This document shows positions 39,831-51,660 of a stretch of DNA of 64,000 bases, piece after piece. A program made the translations under genes and the position numbers. Source of the DNA: Lates calcarifer. Its lineage: Eukaryota; Chordata; Actinopteri; Centropomidae. Within the stretch, counting starts at the first letter, position 1; every line of letters begins with the position of its first letter. The notes beneath the pieces were generated by a model. The model ran no database searches and was not told the origin of the DNA. It was given only the letters and a program-made list of their open reading frames with translations. The DNA is taken from the NCBI RefSeq assembly GCF_001640805.2, contig NC_066835.1, positions 2,163,269 to 2,227,268 of the forward strand. Direction: 5' to 3'.

Positions 39831-39900
39831 TAAAATAAAAGCCCGAATGAGCACGTTTGGCCGCAAACGAGTGACGCATTGCAAAGTCAGACTGCATAAT
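39800..39900 (-). promoter_or_regulatory. UBE2E2: Likely UBE2E2 core promoter
   Basis: This CpG-containing stretch directly upstream of the presumed first exon carries a CRE/ATF-like word (TGACGCA on the plus strand, about 39871-39877) and an ETS-like GGAAG on the minus strand near 39809-39813. No TATA box is placed convincingly. The call is inferred from position and composition. Confidence 0.4.
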
Positions 39901-40299
39901 AAGAAGAGAGCTACAGAGCATTGTTTTTTATAGAAGTTTCTCACATTTACATGGACAGCCTTATTACTTCTATACATACTGTCTATTTGCGCAATACAAA
40001 CATCATACGTTGTGGTTTTAATGTCTATTCATCTATTACCTATGTCTGCTTACTGTAATATATATAATGTATATAGCTTTTGAGTACAAATTAGAGTTTG
40101 TATACTTATTATTCTTATTGTGTTGCATTTTGGTTTTGTTGTAACATGATCATTCATCTTATCCTGTCGTGAGGGATACACTGTTTTTTGTATGTGGAGC
40201 CAGCACACCAAATAGCATAATATCATCATATTTATTTAGTTAGTACTTATATTTTTCCATATGTAACTTATGCTGCTATTTATTTTATTTTATGTTAGC

Positions 40300-40436
40300 C
40301 TTTATTTTACTTATTTTATGATAGCTTATTTCTACTCTCTGTCACACTGTATTACTTTTCCACCTTGTATGCAACTGTTGAACAGCAATTTCACTCGGGA
40401 TAAATAAATCTGATCTTGAATCTTGAATCTGCAAAC
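40300..40436 (+). repeat. 3' tail of a non-LTR retroposon
   Basis: The segment ends with a phrase like AATTTCACTCGGGATAAATA followed by near-repeats of ATCTTGAATCTTGAATC. This is the typical form of a teleost LINE 3' tail: 'aatttccc..ggataaata' followed by short tandem terminal units. The element is heavily 5' truncated. The family was not determined. Confidence 0.5.
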
Positions 40437-40829
40437 TTAAAATTATGGCTAATATATTGGCTGCGTTGAAACTAAATGAAGCAAAGTCTGTTGAATGACA
40501 AACTACTATTTTGACATCTTCAACGGATAGGTGTCAAAATAGTTTACGCTGCTCTTCCCCATTGTTTGTTGCTTTTTGCTGTCTTTGCTTTTGTGGCGAA
40601 AATCGCTGAAGCACAAAATTTGGACTCAGCAGTGACACCCTCACAAATTGGATGCTCACAAAATTAAAAATAACTCACTTTCAAGTGGAAATCTGTACCA
40701 GTGAATACGCAAACGAATTTATTTTTCCCAACCAAAACACCACATTATCATTCACCCTGGTAGTGACAATTTGCTAAAATCAAAAATCTAATAAGTATTT
40801 TATTTTTAAGCAGAGAATTCACATTTCCG

Positions 40830-40912
40830 GTCTTTTCCGTTTTGCTGAAACTTGACCGCCTCCGTGCACGCTCCAACGCGAGTGCGCGCAAACTGTGTGG
40901 TGTCTGAAGCAT
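40830..40912. promoter_or_regulatory. CpG-rich promoter-like patch between UBE2E2 and SF3A3
   Basis: About nine CpG dinucleotides fall within roughly 80 bp, in an AT-rich neighbourhood. ETS-like TTTCCGGTC and TTTTCCG words lie at the left, and a CGCGAGTGCGCGC segment near 40877-40889 resembles an NRF1-type or E2F-type GC core. It is about 670 bp upstream of the SF3A3 ATG and 1 kb from the presumed UBE2E2 start. It could serve either gene or a third transcript. Confidence 0.4.
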
Positions 40913-40913
40913 T

Positions 40914-41012
40914 ATGGCAGGCTTTGATGATAGTGTAGACTACAAAGGAAGTGGAGAAGAGAGGAGTATCATGTGGGCTGCTAATTCATCTTGTTTGAAA
41001 AGTGTGCATTAA
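40914..41012 (+). CDS. Unassigned 32-codon ORF immediately after a CpG-rich patch
   Basis: The frame starts MAGFDDSVDYKGSGEERS and ends at TAA after 32 codons. The first 18 residues have the polar, acidic look of a real N-terminus and lie 3' of a CpG-rich promoter-like patch, which is why it is listed. I do not recognise the family. No strong GTRAG donor was found inside it, so it is not clearly a first exon. It could be a genuine micropeptide, the remnant of a lost gene's first exon, an upstream ORF of an extended SF3A3 leader, or chance. Confidence 0.2.
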   Translation: MAGFDDSVDYKGSGEERSIMWAANSSCLKSVH

Positions 41013-41419
41013 GATTTCAGAGGCCATGTCTTACATTTTAATGATTTAGTCTTGGCACTCAAATACACGGATCCCTAACAGCACTGGAGTTGTTAATGAT
41101 GTCTGTGTTTTGGTGACCTGCTACTCTCAGGAGCAAAGGGCCAGATGTTGGCCCCATTATTCAGTTAATCTAAAACACTGGGCGTGGTAACATACTTAAA
41201 ATGAACCATACACACATCAGAGGATCCCTAAATAGTATAAATGACAATATCTAATAATGATTTAAATTAAACATGAATGAAACCATTACAAACTGTGTCC
41301 TTTTGATTGTCTGTAGCACATTTCTGACGTGAACGATTTATCTGACATTTTAAGAACACTGTTGCCTTGTCTGCATCGACCAAGTCCCCATTGCGGAACT
41401 AATACATGACGGTCTCTGT

Positions 41420-41578
41420 TTCTTTACGTCGAATACAGTGACGGACGTTAGCTTCTCAACATGCGCCATTGAAATTAAACGTAGCCCAAACGGCGGGGAC
41501 CACTTTCTTTCATTACTTACTGGCTAGTTAGGGTCCCTATCTTGGCTTAAGTCAACGTCCGCCACATTTTTTGAAACA
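41420..41578 (+). promoter_or_regulatory. SF3A3: SF3A3 proximal promoter and 5'UTR
   Basis: The stretch before the ATG is CpG-enriched. It carries a CRE-like TTACGTC (41424-41430), a GTGACGGACG word just downstream and a CATGCGCCATTG segment (about 41460-41471) resembling NRF1/YY1 elements of housekeeping promoters. The start context (gaaacaATGG) has A at -3 and G at +4. The transcription start is not determined. Confidence 0.5.
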
Positions 41579-44500
41579 ATGGAGACTATATTGGAGCAAC
41601 AGCGTCGCTATCACGAAGAGAAGGAGAGACTAATGGATGCTAAAACGAAAGAAATGTTACACAAGAAGTCCACGGTAAGGCGACCGCTCTACGGTAGCTT
41701 TAGCACTGTTGCTAACCAAACACTGTAACATGACAAACACCCGCGACTTAACCAATGTTTTGAAATGCATCTTGTGTTTCTTTCTTGTAGCTGCGGGAAC
41801 AGATTAACTCTGACCATCGAACAAGAGCAATGTTGGATGTAAGCAAGAGTTTTGATTTGTTATAAACACTGGGTTGCTAATGCTAGCACTGGCTATACGT
41901 TACAGAGGCAACATTTTCCTTTGGATACACTTATTATGTGAATGTATTCATATCATTTGTGAAACTACTTTTCTAGAGAGAAAAGGCGTAACTAGTAGGG
42001 ATGTCATAAAGAAATTCCACTATGATATATCAGTTAAATGTACTTTTATTATGGAACTTAACTTTACTTACTTAACTTGCTTGCATTCACTTTATTTAGA
42101 GTGTTATACCTATTGGAAAAATCTACTAAGTGACCTCAAAAAACGCAACCAAACGTTAACATTTCAAATAAGAACTTAGCGCTTTGTGGACTGCAGTTTG
42201 TAGAGAACCCCTAACACTGCAGAGGTGCTCTGAAGTTAACACAGGTTAGATGTTGGAGGGTGAAGAAACAGTGGTCAGAAAAGTTTGGGATATATTCTTC
42301 ATTAACGTGATGAATGCAGGTCTGATTTCAGAAAGTTATTTGTGAAACCTGAAAACTAAGAGAGTGTGACAGTGTTTTCATCTTTTGACAGAGGTATATG
42401 GAAGTGAGTGCAAATCTCAGAGACTCATATGAAGACAAGGATGGGTAAGCATTTATGCATGATTATCCTGCTTCAGTTCAAGTGGTTATACCTGATCTAA
42501 CATGTATTCACATCCAAATCAGATCCAAATCACAGATGTTATTGAAGGATCATGGTACTTTGTATCTATGAATTGTTAAACATAATAACTGTTGTCTTAA
42601 CTTTTTCACAAACATGTTTTTTAGAGTAATATTTTACATTTCATCTTCTTTATTTACTTTTTATGTTCCTTTTTCAACTCTGACACAGGAACTGTAGTTA
42701 GAATAGCTTAACTATTTAGTGTTAATGTTTATTGTGGATTATTATATTATGCATAGCCAATTAACCTGAAACATTAAACAAGGAATTGTTTTTCTCACTG
42801 ACAGAATGAGGAAGGATGAACTTGCTGCCATCTCAGGACCAAATGAGTTTGCAGAGTTCTATAACAGACTCAAACAAATAAAGGAGTTTCACAGGAAGCA
42901 TCCTAATGAGGTAATTCATTTCTGCAAATTATCAAATTATGCTATGTAAACTTTTAAAAAATGAATATAAATGTTATTGCTGTTTGTATTTCTTGTAGAT
43001 TTCCATTCCCATGTCTGCAGAGTTTGAAGAGCTGATGAAGGCCAGAGACAATCCCAGCGAGGAGGCTCAGAGTAAGCCTAAATCCACTGTAAACTTCATT
43101 TTAGTAGGTCCCAGTTATTCTATCTGTGTCATGCCCTGGCAGAACAAATCTGACATTAGTACTTCAGACAACTAGTCATGACCAAGGTGTTTATCAGCTG
43201 GCTCTGTTAAAACCAAGATTTTACTGCTTTTACTGCTAATCCAGCAGTAAAAGTTCACATGAAATCAGAGAGGACTGTAACAGTGTAGAGACATGCAGGT
43301 TAATTGGTGACTCTAAATTGCCCGTAGGTGTGAATGTGAGTGTGAATGATTGTTTGTCTCTATGTGTTGGTCCTGTGATGGACTGGCGATCTGTACAGGG
43401 TGTACCCCACCTCTCACCCAGTGTCAGCTGGGAGCCTCCCTGCTCCCCATGACCCTTAACGGATAAGTGATATAGATAATGGATGGATATTCACAAAGTC
43501 AGTCCAAAGCTGCAGTGATTGAATAAGACTGCACTAAAGCCACAACAGCCAGGGAAGCTTTGAAGGAATTCAGAGTAATTAATTACTTGCAATAAATTTG
43601 TGTATCACAAATAGCTAATTTGTTTGTTATGTAAACCCTGTCACATAGTGAAATTATTGATATAGAATCATTTAATGAGATTGAAACTTTCTATATAAGT
43701 GGCAAATGAAGTATGATAAAATTTTAATGTCTATACTCAGACCTAGTCTTCCTTCCACCTGTCCTACCTGTTCATTCTCAGTATTATTTGTGACTGTCAC
43801 ATGTGAGCAGTATTTGGTCCATGTCAGTGTCCTGTAGGAGCACTGACTCTATATTTGACGAGGCTGAGGAGGCTTCAAATACGTTGGCTTTCTAATATTA
43901 GTTTACTGTGTAGCAGATTAGCTGAGCACCATCAGTGTGTTCCCACATTAAAAGTAAACTTCAATGACTGGTGTTATGGGTCTGTGAGACAGGTTCCAAA
44001 GCTGTAAAGGATGATGGAGTGAAACCTCTGTATCTTCCACAGACATGGTGGAATTCACTGATGAGGAAGGATATGGTCGTTACCTTGATCTCCACGACTG
44101 CTACCTGAAGTACATCAACTTGAAGGGAGCTGAGGTTATGATCCTTTAAGTCTGCTTCATTCATTTTTCACCTCCAAACGGAACCTTTGTTTTTTTTTTT
44201 TTTTTTCAACAAATATCTATGCTTTCTCTTTCCGCAGAAACTTGAGTATATCACTTACCTGTCTTCATTCGACCAGCTGTTTGACATCCCCAAGGACAGG
44301 AAAAATGCTGAATACAAAAAGTAGGTCCATCATGCTTATTCTCATCACAGCTGAATGCTGACACCTGGAAGTAGGAAAGTATACCCAGCTGTTGAGACAG
44401 TAAAATTAACTGATCATAGCTGTGGAGTGTAACTGACCTGCTCAGTAGTAAATGGATGATGTGTGTCAATGTGTAGTTTAGGATAACAGTTCTGTAAGAC

Positions 44501-47500
44501 TAACATGTGATGTGGTGTCTGTCTGCGCAGGTATTTGGAGATGCTGCTGGAGTACCTGCAGGACTACACAGACAGGGTCAAACCTCTGCTGGACCAGAAC
44601 GAGCTCTACGGCAAAGTGCTGACAGACTTTGAGAAAAAGTGGGAGAACGGGACCTTTCCAGGCTGGCCTGTAAGTTCTCCTGACAGGGTCTTCATAATGT
44701 GATAATGGGTCAGGTTGTAGTTATTCACCCCATCTGACCTGATTGTTATTTTTTAAAAATCATAATCTGCTTCTTTTGACTTTAGAAAGAGACAAGTAGT
44801 GCTTTGACACATGCCGGAGCTCATCTGGATCTTTCTGCCTTCTCTTCTTGGGAGGTAAAAAAGTGAAATGAAATGAAACTATGATGAAATATTATTCCCA
44901 GGATTGCTCATTCATGCCTCTGCTCACGTGTTTTCTCTCATTCTTTCACACAGGAGTTGGCCTCCTTGGGTCTGGACAGATTGAAGTCTGCTCTCATGGC
45001 TTTGGGACTGAAAGTGCGGAGGGTAAGAAGAAATAACATGAAAGCAGTGATGACGTAAATTATTCCATGGAAAGTAAACTTTGCAAATGCCCCCTATTTC
45101 TGACCTCTACTCCAAAATGAGATAGGTTATGAAAGAAGGCTCACAATGTGCACTGTGAGGTAAACTAGAAACAGCCAATTCTCATATGTGAGCAGCTGAA
45201 ACCAGCATGATATATGGATACTGATTGATTATCAAAATTACTGGCAATTAATTTTCTCTTGATTATGCACTTAAAATATGCACTTAAACATAATGCAGTT
45301 TAGTTGAATTACCCAGTTTATATTGATTTTGGACCGGAAATACTCTTTTAGTTCCTAGGCTGTAGTTTCTGTGCCCTAAAAGCCCCTGCTCATGTTCTGT
45401 TAGCCCAGCAGCTATTGTGTGGAGTTAACAGTACTGAGCATCACTCACTGGACAATGGACCTCTCAATAGCTTTAGCATTTGTACAGCATTCTTTGAGAC
45501 TGGACTTCATTTTTGAACCATAGTACCTGTCAATAAATATTCATAACACCGCTACCAGTGCACATCACTGTCACTGGAAACAAGTTTAGGCCGTACAGAG
45601 GACATGTCATTCACTTAGGACAGTGAAACTTGTCTGATGTGTGTGTCTGTGTGTATGTGTTACACAGGACTCTGGAGGAGAGAGCTCAGAGACTCTTCAG
45701 CACTAAAGGCAAATCCCTGGAATCACTGGACCCTTCACTGTTTGCCAAGAATCCCAAAGCCAAAGGCCCTAAAAAGTAAGTGGGTGTAAAAACTCAATGT
45801 AGTGCTGACACTGACTTATGATGGGTGTTCGTTCTTAATTCATAACAATTTCCATCCATCACTCCCGCAGAGACACAGAGCGTAACAAGGAAATTGCCTT
45901 CCTGGAGGCTCAAGTATATGAATATGTGGAGATCCTCGGGGTGAGTGAATATATCCTCAGGTTAACCGTGCCGTTGAGTTCAAGGGTTCCAGCCAACATT
46001 TTGAGGAAAGTGTTACCCAGCTGGTTGTGGTCAGCATGGACTCAGTCAGTTTTGATGACAGATATTGTCTGTGATTACAGGAGCAGAGGCAGCTGACTCA
46101 TGAGAACGTACAGAGGAAGCAGGCCAGGACCGGAGAGGAGCGCGAGGAAGAGGAGGAAGAACAGCTCAGTGAGAGCGAGAGCGAAGACGAAGACAACGAA
46201 ATCATCTACAACCCCAAGAATCTACCGCTGGGCTGGGACGGCAAGGTGAGGCTACGTCTGTGTGCAAATGTGTAAATTTCCCCATTGTGGGACTAATAAA
46301 GGATTATCTTATCTTAATTCTTATCAGTCCTCCTGTATTCAGAAATGACATTGAAGATGCATGAAGCCATTGGACTGGTGCCAGGGGACTGTAGGAATTT
46401 AACCTACATTCTTGTGTCTCTTATAGTTAGTGGAGCTTTCTGGCTCAATTTGTGTTTCCTGGTGGATTTGAAACAATTGAACTAGAAATGTTAATATTAA
46501 TAAACTTTGAAGGACTAAGAAAAATGTATTAGCCAAGTGAGCTCTGTAGAAAAGTCAGTGCTGACTTATTGAAAAGAAAATGACACAAACTGTTGAGAAA
46601 GTGTCATCCATTAAAGAACTGCTCATTTTGTGGTAGATGTGATAGGTAGTGCTCAGATGGTGATGAAGATAACAACCAAACTGTGTTAACAGTTAAATCT
46701 TACCTTGTTTTCTTATGACCAGTCCATGAAGATGTGATTTTTTAAAGGGGCACTTCACACAGGTTTCATACATAAAAGGTCTGAGACAACAGCTGACAGG
46801 TCTTTTATGAGTCAGCTGAGGCTTTGTCAAGACAGAGTAAGCTGTCATTAGGCTCATCTCTGCTTGGGCTTTGGGGCAGCAATACAGGCTAAGGTGAGGA
46901 GGTTGAAATGCATATACACTCATCATGCAATGAGGCTCTAACAAATAGATGCAGGTAGTTTAATTATTAGGAGTGTAGGATCCAGTGTTTTTGGTAGTTA
47001 AGGTACCTAAGGTCAGGATATCACAGCCTCTGCTCAGTCAGTTCTCAGCATTCCTCTCGTTCTTGTTTAAATCTGTTGAGTTCACTGACTATCTGAAAGT
47101 TTAATAATTTAGTACTTTGGCACAGTTTCAGATGTCTTTAAAACCTTGCTTTATCTCTCTGTGTTGAATTGGTCTAAACTTTATTTAGAAGTTTGGTCCT
47201 GCAGAACCTTAATGTTCCACTGCTCTGCTGATACAGTATGTGCTGCTCATTTTTTACCTACATGTCTCAACATTGGCTGTGTGTTCACTGACTGCTTTTT
47301 ATTCCTTCCAGCCAATTCCATACTGGCTCTATAAACTCCACGGGCTGAACATCAACTACAACTGTGAGATCTGTGGAAACTACACCTACAGAGGACCCAA
47401 AGCCTTCCAGAGACACTTTGCAGTATGTTGTTGTTTTATCAAGGACTCGCTGTTAAAGAATGTTATTTGATTCAGGAAACAACCTCAGGTCTTCTAACAG

Positions 47501-48014
47501 ATTTTGCACTGTTAACAGCAAAAGGAAATGGGAGGCATAGTTCAGTGCCCGTGACATCAAATGTTAAAGACTGAAACTGAAGTGTGTTGTGTGCTTTGTT
47601 TCCAGGAATGGAGGCATGCTCATGGTATGCGCTGTCTTGGAATCCCCAACACCGCTCACTTCGCCAACGTCACTCAAATCGAGGACGCCGTCTCCTGTAA
47701 GTCTGACAAATCACCAACATCTAGATTTTGAGGAATGTTGGAAGTTTGTTTTAATAAGCAGTTTGTGTTTGTTTCTTGTGCCAGTGTGGGGAAAACTGAA
47801 GTCCCAGAAGGCATCAGAGCGGTGGCAGCCAGACACAGAGGTGAGTCCACACTGATGGAATCAGCACAACTGATGGAGAAATAATTCCTCCCAGTGGCAA
47901 TGTACATTCTTATACCATGACTTGTGTGTTTTTCAGGAAGAGTATGAGGACTCGAGTGGAAATGTTGTCAACAAGAAGACCTACGAGGATCTGAAGAGAC
48001 AGGGCTTGCTGTAG
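41579..48014 (+). CDS. SF3A3: SF3A3: splicing factor 3a subunit 3 (SF3a60/SAP61), 17 coding exons
   Basis: SF3A3 is part of the SF3a complex of the U2 snRNP, which helps engage the branch site during spliceosome assembly in the nucleus. Coding exons are 41579-41674, 41791-41838, 42392-42444, 42805-42910, 42999-43071, 44043-44134, 44238-44320, 44531-44669, 44786-44854, 44954-45022, 45668-45775, 45871-45940, 46081-46245, 47312-47422, 47606-47696, 47785-47840 and 47937-48014. All junctions are GT-AG. The product starts [22 protein letters not shown]-like segment lies near residues 250-290, a Glu/Ser acidic stretch near 354-375, and a matrin-type C2H2 zinc finger uses C408, C411, H425 and H431. 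It ends in KRQGLL. Summed exons give 501 codons, the human length, only if one extra A in exon 10 is discounted (see that entry). Confidence 0.97.
43288..43488 (+). repeat. Dispersed teleost repeat in an SF3A3 intron
   Basis: This matches an abundant fish repeat that I recognise by phrases such as CTCTAAATTGCC, GATGGACTGGCGATCTGT, CAGGGTGTACC and a terminal GATAATGGATGG. A longer copy of the same family lies in inverted orientation at 55641-55994. The superfamily is uncertain; the ATGGATGG-type tail suggests a retroposon end. Confidence 0.75.
44190..44208 (+). repeat. Poly-T run ahead of an SF3A3 acceptor
   Basis: An uninterrupted T run of about 19 bases lies 30 bp before the exon 7 acceptor (tttccgcag) and probably adds to its polypyrimidine tract. 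Confidence 0.6.
44954..45022 (+). CDS. SF3A3: SF3A3 coding exon 10 with an apparent 1-bp insertion
   Basis: The exon encodes [19 protein letters not shown] and then reads CTG AAA GTG CGG AGG. The conserved protein needs Leu-Lys-Cys-Gly-Gly here, which would be CTG AAG TGC GGA GG. The A run at 45011-45013 is therefore one base too long. The exon is 69 bp and ends in phase 0, but the next exon must be entered in phase 2 (G|ACT CTG GAG GAG). Read literally, translation gains about a dozen wrong residues in exon 11 and stops at TAA 45704-45706, giving roughly 288 residues. No alternative GT donor nearby rescues the frame. All other exon phases match, so an assembly or sequencing error is the simplest explanation; a true null allele is possible. 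Confidence 0.85.
46255..46322 (+). repeat. LINE 3' tail fragment in an SF3A3 intron
   Basis: The phrase AATTTCCCCATTGTGGGACT followed by AATAAAGGATTATCTTATCT is a typical teleost non-LTR retrotransposon 3' end with short terminal repeats. Only the tail is present. Confidence 0.65.
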
Positions 48015-48215
48015 GTTGAATGAATGAAAAGATGTAACTTCTAAGGAGCGTCTTCTAAAATTTACCATACTTTTTTATCACTGATGTCACTGTTTCTTTT
48101 TATTTGTAAGTAGTAATGTTGTTTTACAGACTGCCCCCCCCCCATTCCTCCCTTTGATAACTTTGTAATGTGCAGCCATTGACGATTATAATAAACTCAG
48201 TACGTTTGACACAGT
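48015..48215 (+). terminator. SF3A3: SF3A3 3'UTR with polyadenylation signal
   Basis: After the TAG at 48012-48014 a short 3'UTR runs to a canonical AATAAA at 48190-48195. A GT/T-rich stretch follows (ttgacacagtgctgcttgtc), as expected downstream of a cleavage site near 48210. A C run lies at 48135-48143. Confidence 0.75.
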
Positions 48216-49394
48216 GCTGCTTGTCTTTATCACATATTTGTCACTGCTTCACTAGTGAACCAGGGTTTTATTGTAAGTGTTGCTCATACTTAGCCGGTGG
48301 CTGTGCAGGGACAGACCTCTGTAAGTGTGCTTGATATATCTTCACCACCCTGGCTGGTTTTGGGTGTGCTGACATTTTTTTTCTTGACTTTTGTCTTGAT
48401 ATAAAACGATGTGCAGTGAGGGGGGAGGGGTGGGGAAGTGTGGGAGGTGTAGTGGGAAAGAGCTTCTGAGACCTTCTTCATATAGGAATATCAAACACAT
48501 CATCACTGTTAATCACAATGCAGTGCAGTGGTGGTAACTAGATCATTACCTTCTCCCACAGCCACCTGGGTTGTGCACAGTTGAATAATGCAATTACACA
48601 GAAATCTATGAGGTATTCTGATTGTCTGAGTTGGCTAGTTTCAGATTAGCAGTGGCACGATTGATTGGTTTAATTTCTAATTTCAAAGCAGGAACAAATG
48701 AGCTTTTCATCCTTGGATGAGGAGCAATCTTTCTGCTTGGTAAGACTTGGTGCATGCAGTCAAAAATAATGACTGTAATTACATGTTAGCTGTCAAAGCA
48801 TACATTCAGTTAGATGACAACATTTTGATGTCTCAGAGACTGATGTGTATTATCTCTGCACAGCTGTGTGGGATGATTAATATCACTGAAAGGAAAAACA
48901 GTCACTCAACTTTCCAATAAGGGACCTTTATATAAATGATGATGAGTATATTTGTAGTAAAGTTTAACTAATTGATTTATTAATGCTTTATAAAGAATAT
49001 ATTGATGCTTTATAGATCAGTTATAAGCAGTTAATAGGCACAACCTTGCACTTGACTATATGTAAAGTCCCTTTGGCTGGTGTTCATCTTCCACACATGC
49101 TTTGTCTTTTCTCATCAGGATGCCTGTTCCAGTGGACCACATACTGTACACTCTGGCAGCGGTTTGTACTGTATCTGGACCAAGTTCTATTTATTTATTT
49201 ATGTGGCTCTCAGGCGCTACTTAGTGTTGTTCAAAAACTGCCAGGATGTACTAGACTATTCCAAGACAGCTCCATCTTGTTGGAGTAATTCAAATTCAGA
49301 TCTCTGGGGATTCTGAGAATGTGAATCTCGGATGATCAGCTGAATGGATCAATAAACACTATGTCATTTTATTTTATGGGAATAAAGCATGTTT

Positions 49395-49665
49395 TTCTGT
49401 TGATGACAGGGAAGCCACTGTCAATTTAACCAGCACCCATCACGTCTGTGTTTGACTATGGAGATGTCCTGTGCTCTCATGCTGCTCATCCCACCTTAAC
49501 AGCTGGATGCAGTTTACCAGTATGCCCTGCACTTCATCACAGGAGGTAAATATTAATCTCATTTTCACTGTGTACTATAAAGAAAGCAGGCTGGTCCTCA
49601 GTAGCAGCAGGAAGATGACTACATGCTCTTTATTTTTGGTTTTCAACTATGCTGTGACTTGACTA
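49395..49665 (+). pseudogene. Decayed LINE reverse-transcriptase C-terminal fragment
   Basis: One frame reads VFDYGDVLCSHAA. After a frameshift the sequence continues LDAVYQYALHFITGGKY, and later segments resemble the HCVLYK and GWSS region seen downstream of the RT domain in fish non-LTR elements. Frame changes and a stop show it is dead. It is only about 270 bp long. The clade was not resolved. Confidence 0.6.
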
Positions 49666-51660
49666 AGGGTCATACAGTAAATCACCACTGTAACCTGTAA
49701 TCTATGTATTTGCTAAACACTGAACCGACAGTAACTGCTTGACGTTACATCCTCAGACCTTGAGGAAGACATCATACAGCAGACATGTTAGTTCAGGTTC
49801 ACAGATGAAGTTGTGTAAAGAATTCATCTTTACTGACAGAATGTACCATAAACATGTAAGGTTACTGAGCTGGACTGCGACCGCGGCTGGGTGTTAGAGC
49901 CTGTGCCTAAGTACTGTCTGGACAATATTTCAGATGCTCTTAATTGTTGGCTTCATTTCTCAATTTAGCATCTTTTTTTAACATAGTATGGACCACCAGG
50001 ATGTCCTTGATAGCAAGGAGATCCCTCACTGGCTTTCCCACAGCAAACACTGCTAGCTGTGCTCAAGTTAGAGGCACTACAGGCAGGGATTGAGGCTGAG
50101 TTTCTATGCCTGCCTGAGACATTGAAGGGGGACTCAGAATTTTTATATGTGTACTACTTCATATGTGGGAAAAAAAACCTTCTGTGTCTTCCGATGGAGC
50201 TGTCTGAAATAGTGATGTCACTTGAGTCAGTGTTGGTTGAGGCTGAAGATTACAGTTATGAAAATAAAAGAAATCTAAAAGATGAAAAATGAGTAGAAAC
50301 TAAAGACTAGAAAATGTCTGTAGCACTGTCCAGTCAAGAGCAATCATTACATAACCAGTATAAACTAGCATGAATAACATAACTTCCAAAAATGACAGTT
50401 TTAGATGTTCTAAACAGGTCATATCATAGGAAGCTAATGTTAGCTTATGATATCTATAGAATTAGCTGTCTCTTGTAGGGTGTCCTGTCCTGGCCCCTAA
50501 CATTAGTAAAAGAAATAATATTTACAAATTGTTCTTTGGTCAAACTGTTCACAAGTGAACGTTGATTCATTTTAAAGAATTAAATTAAGCCAAAAAGGCT
50601 GTAAATCACTGTGTCCTGATTTAGAAGATTACTCTTACACTGAAGAGAATTTTATTAGGTAGTGAGAGGTATCTCAGCCAGTCACACTCAACAGTAGTAT
50701 GTGACTTGCTTATTCCACAGAATCTTTTTTTTATTTTTTATTTTTGGCATAGAGCTTAAAATGAAGGAGTAGAATTCTACATTTTGTGTTGGTTGTTTAT
50801 GTATGCTAAACAAAGCTAATTGTCTCTTGGCTCCAATTTCATAAGACACAAAAGTGCTTATGTAACTCCTGGTGAGAGAGCAAATAAGCATACTTTCCAA
50901 AAATATCAACCTTTCCTTTAATAATATCCCTTCATTAGGTTACCATGTATGTTCATGTCTGTGTTCATGAAACTATCAGCCAGTCCCAACCTGTGCAGTG
51001 TGTTCACCAGCATTAAATCATATCTGTCTGCCTCATCATTCAGATACCAGAGGAATCTGGGCACAGGCCTGATTTCCGCTGTTCATTCTAAACCTTTGCA
51101 TTCACCCCTGAAAACAATCTCAGTCATCAGATGTAAAGTATAGATTCTGTTTGAAGACATGCTTTGATAATGTCTGCACATCAAAAACCAATTCTACATT
51201 TAGTCAACAACAGGCTGAAACATGTGCTTTCCTGCTTTGGTTCTCAACAGGCAAAGATTCTGTTTCAGCATGTGCCAACAGTGTGTAGCAATACGATCAT
51301 TACAAGGCCTGATGCCATGGTTATATGAGAGGTGTTCGGCTTCACTAAACAGGTTTTTGAAAAGGTGTTTTGTTATAGAAAGGTACAATATTTACTTACT
51401 CACCTGTGGTGATATTCCATGCCACTTCAAGAGACAAGCTTTTAGTTTGACAGGTTTTTATACTATTATCCTAATGTTTGGTAATCTGTATTGATTATTA
51501 ACATAGAGGAGCTGATGTATTGAAAAGCAACTTTTTAAATGGAAGAGTTTACCAACCACCTTTTCATCTTTAAATTCATATCGTTATATTACTTGGTCAA
51601 AGGCATATTATAACATTTTCAAGGTGGAAAACACATGCACACCCTCCTAGCGTACTATTT

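Noticed and set aside
45023..45667. Intron 10 of SF3A3 considered as host for a snoRNA
   Set aside because: A TGATGAC-like word occurs near 45048, but no matching CTGA box with terminal stem was found.
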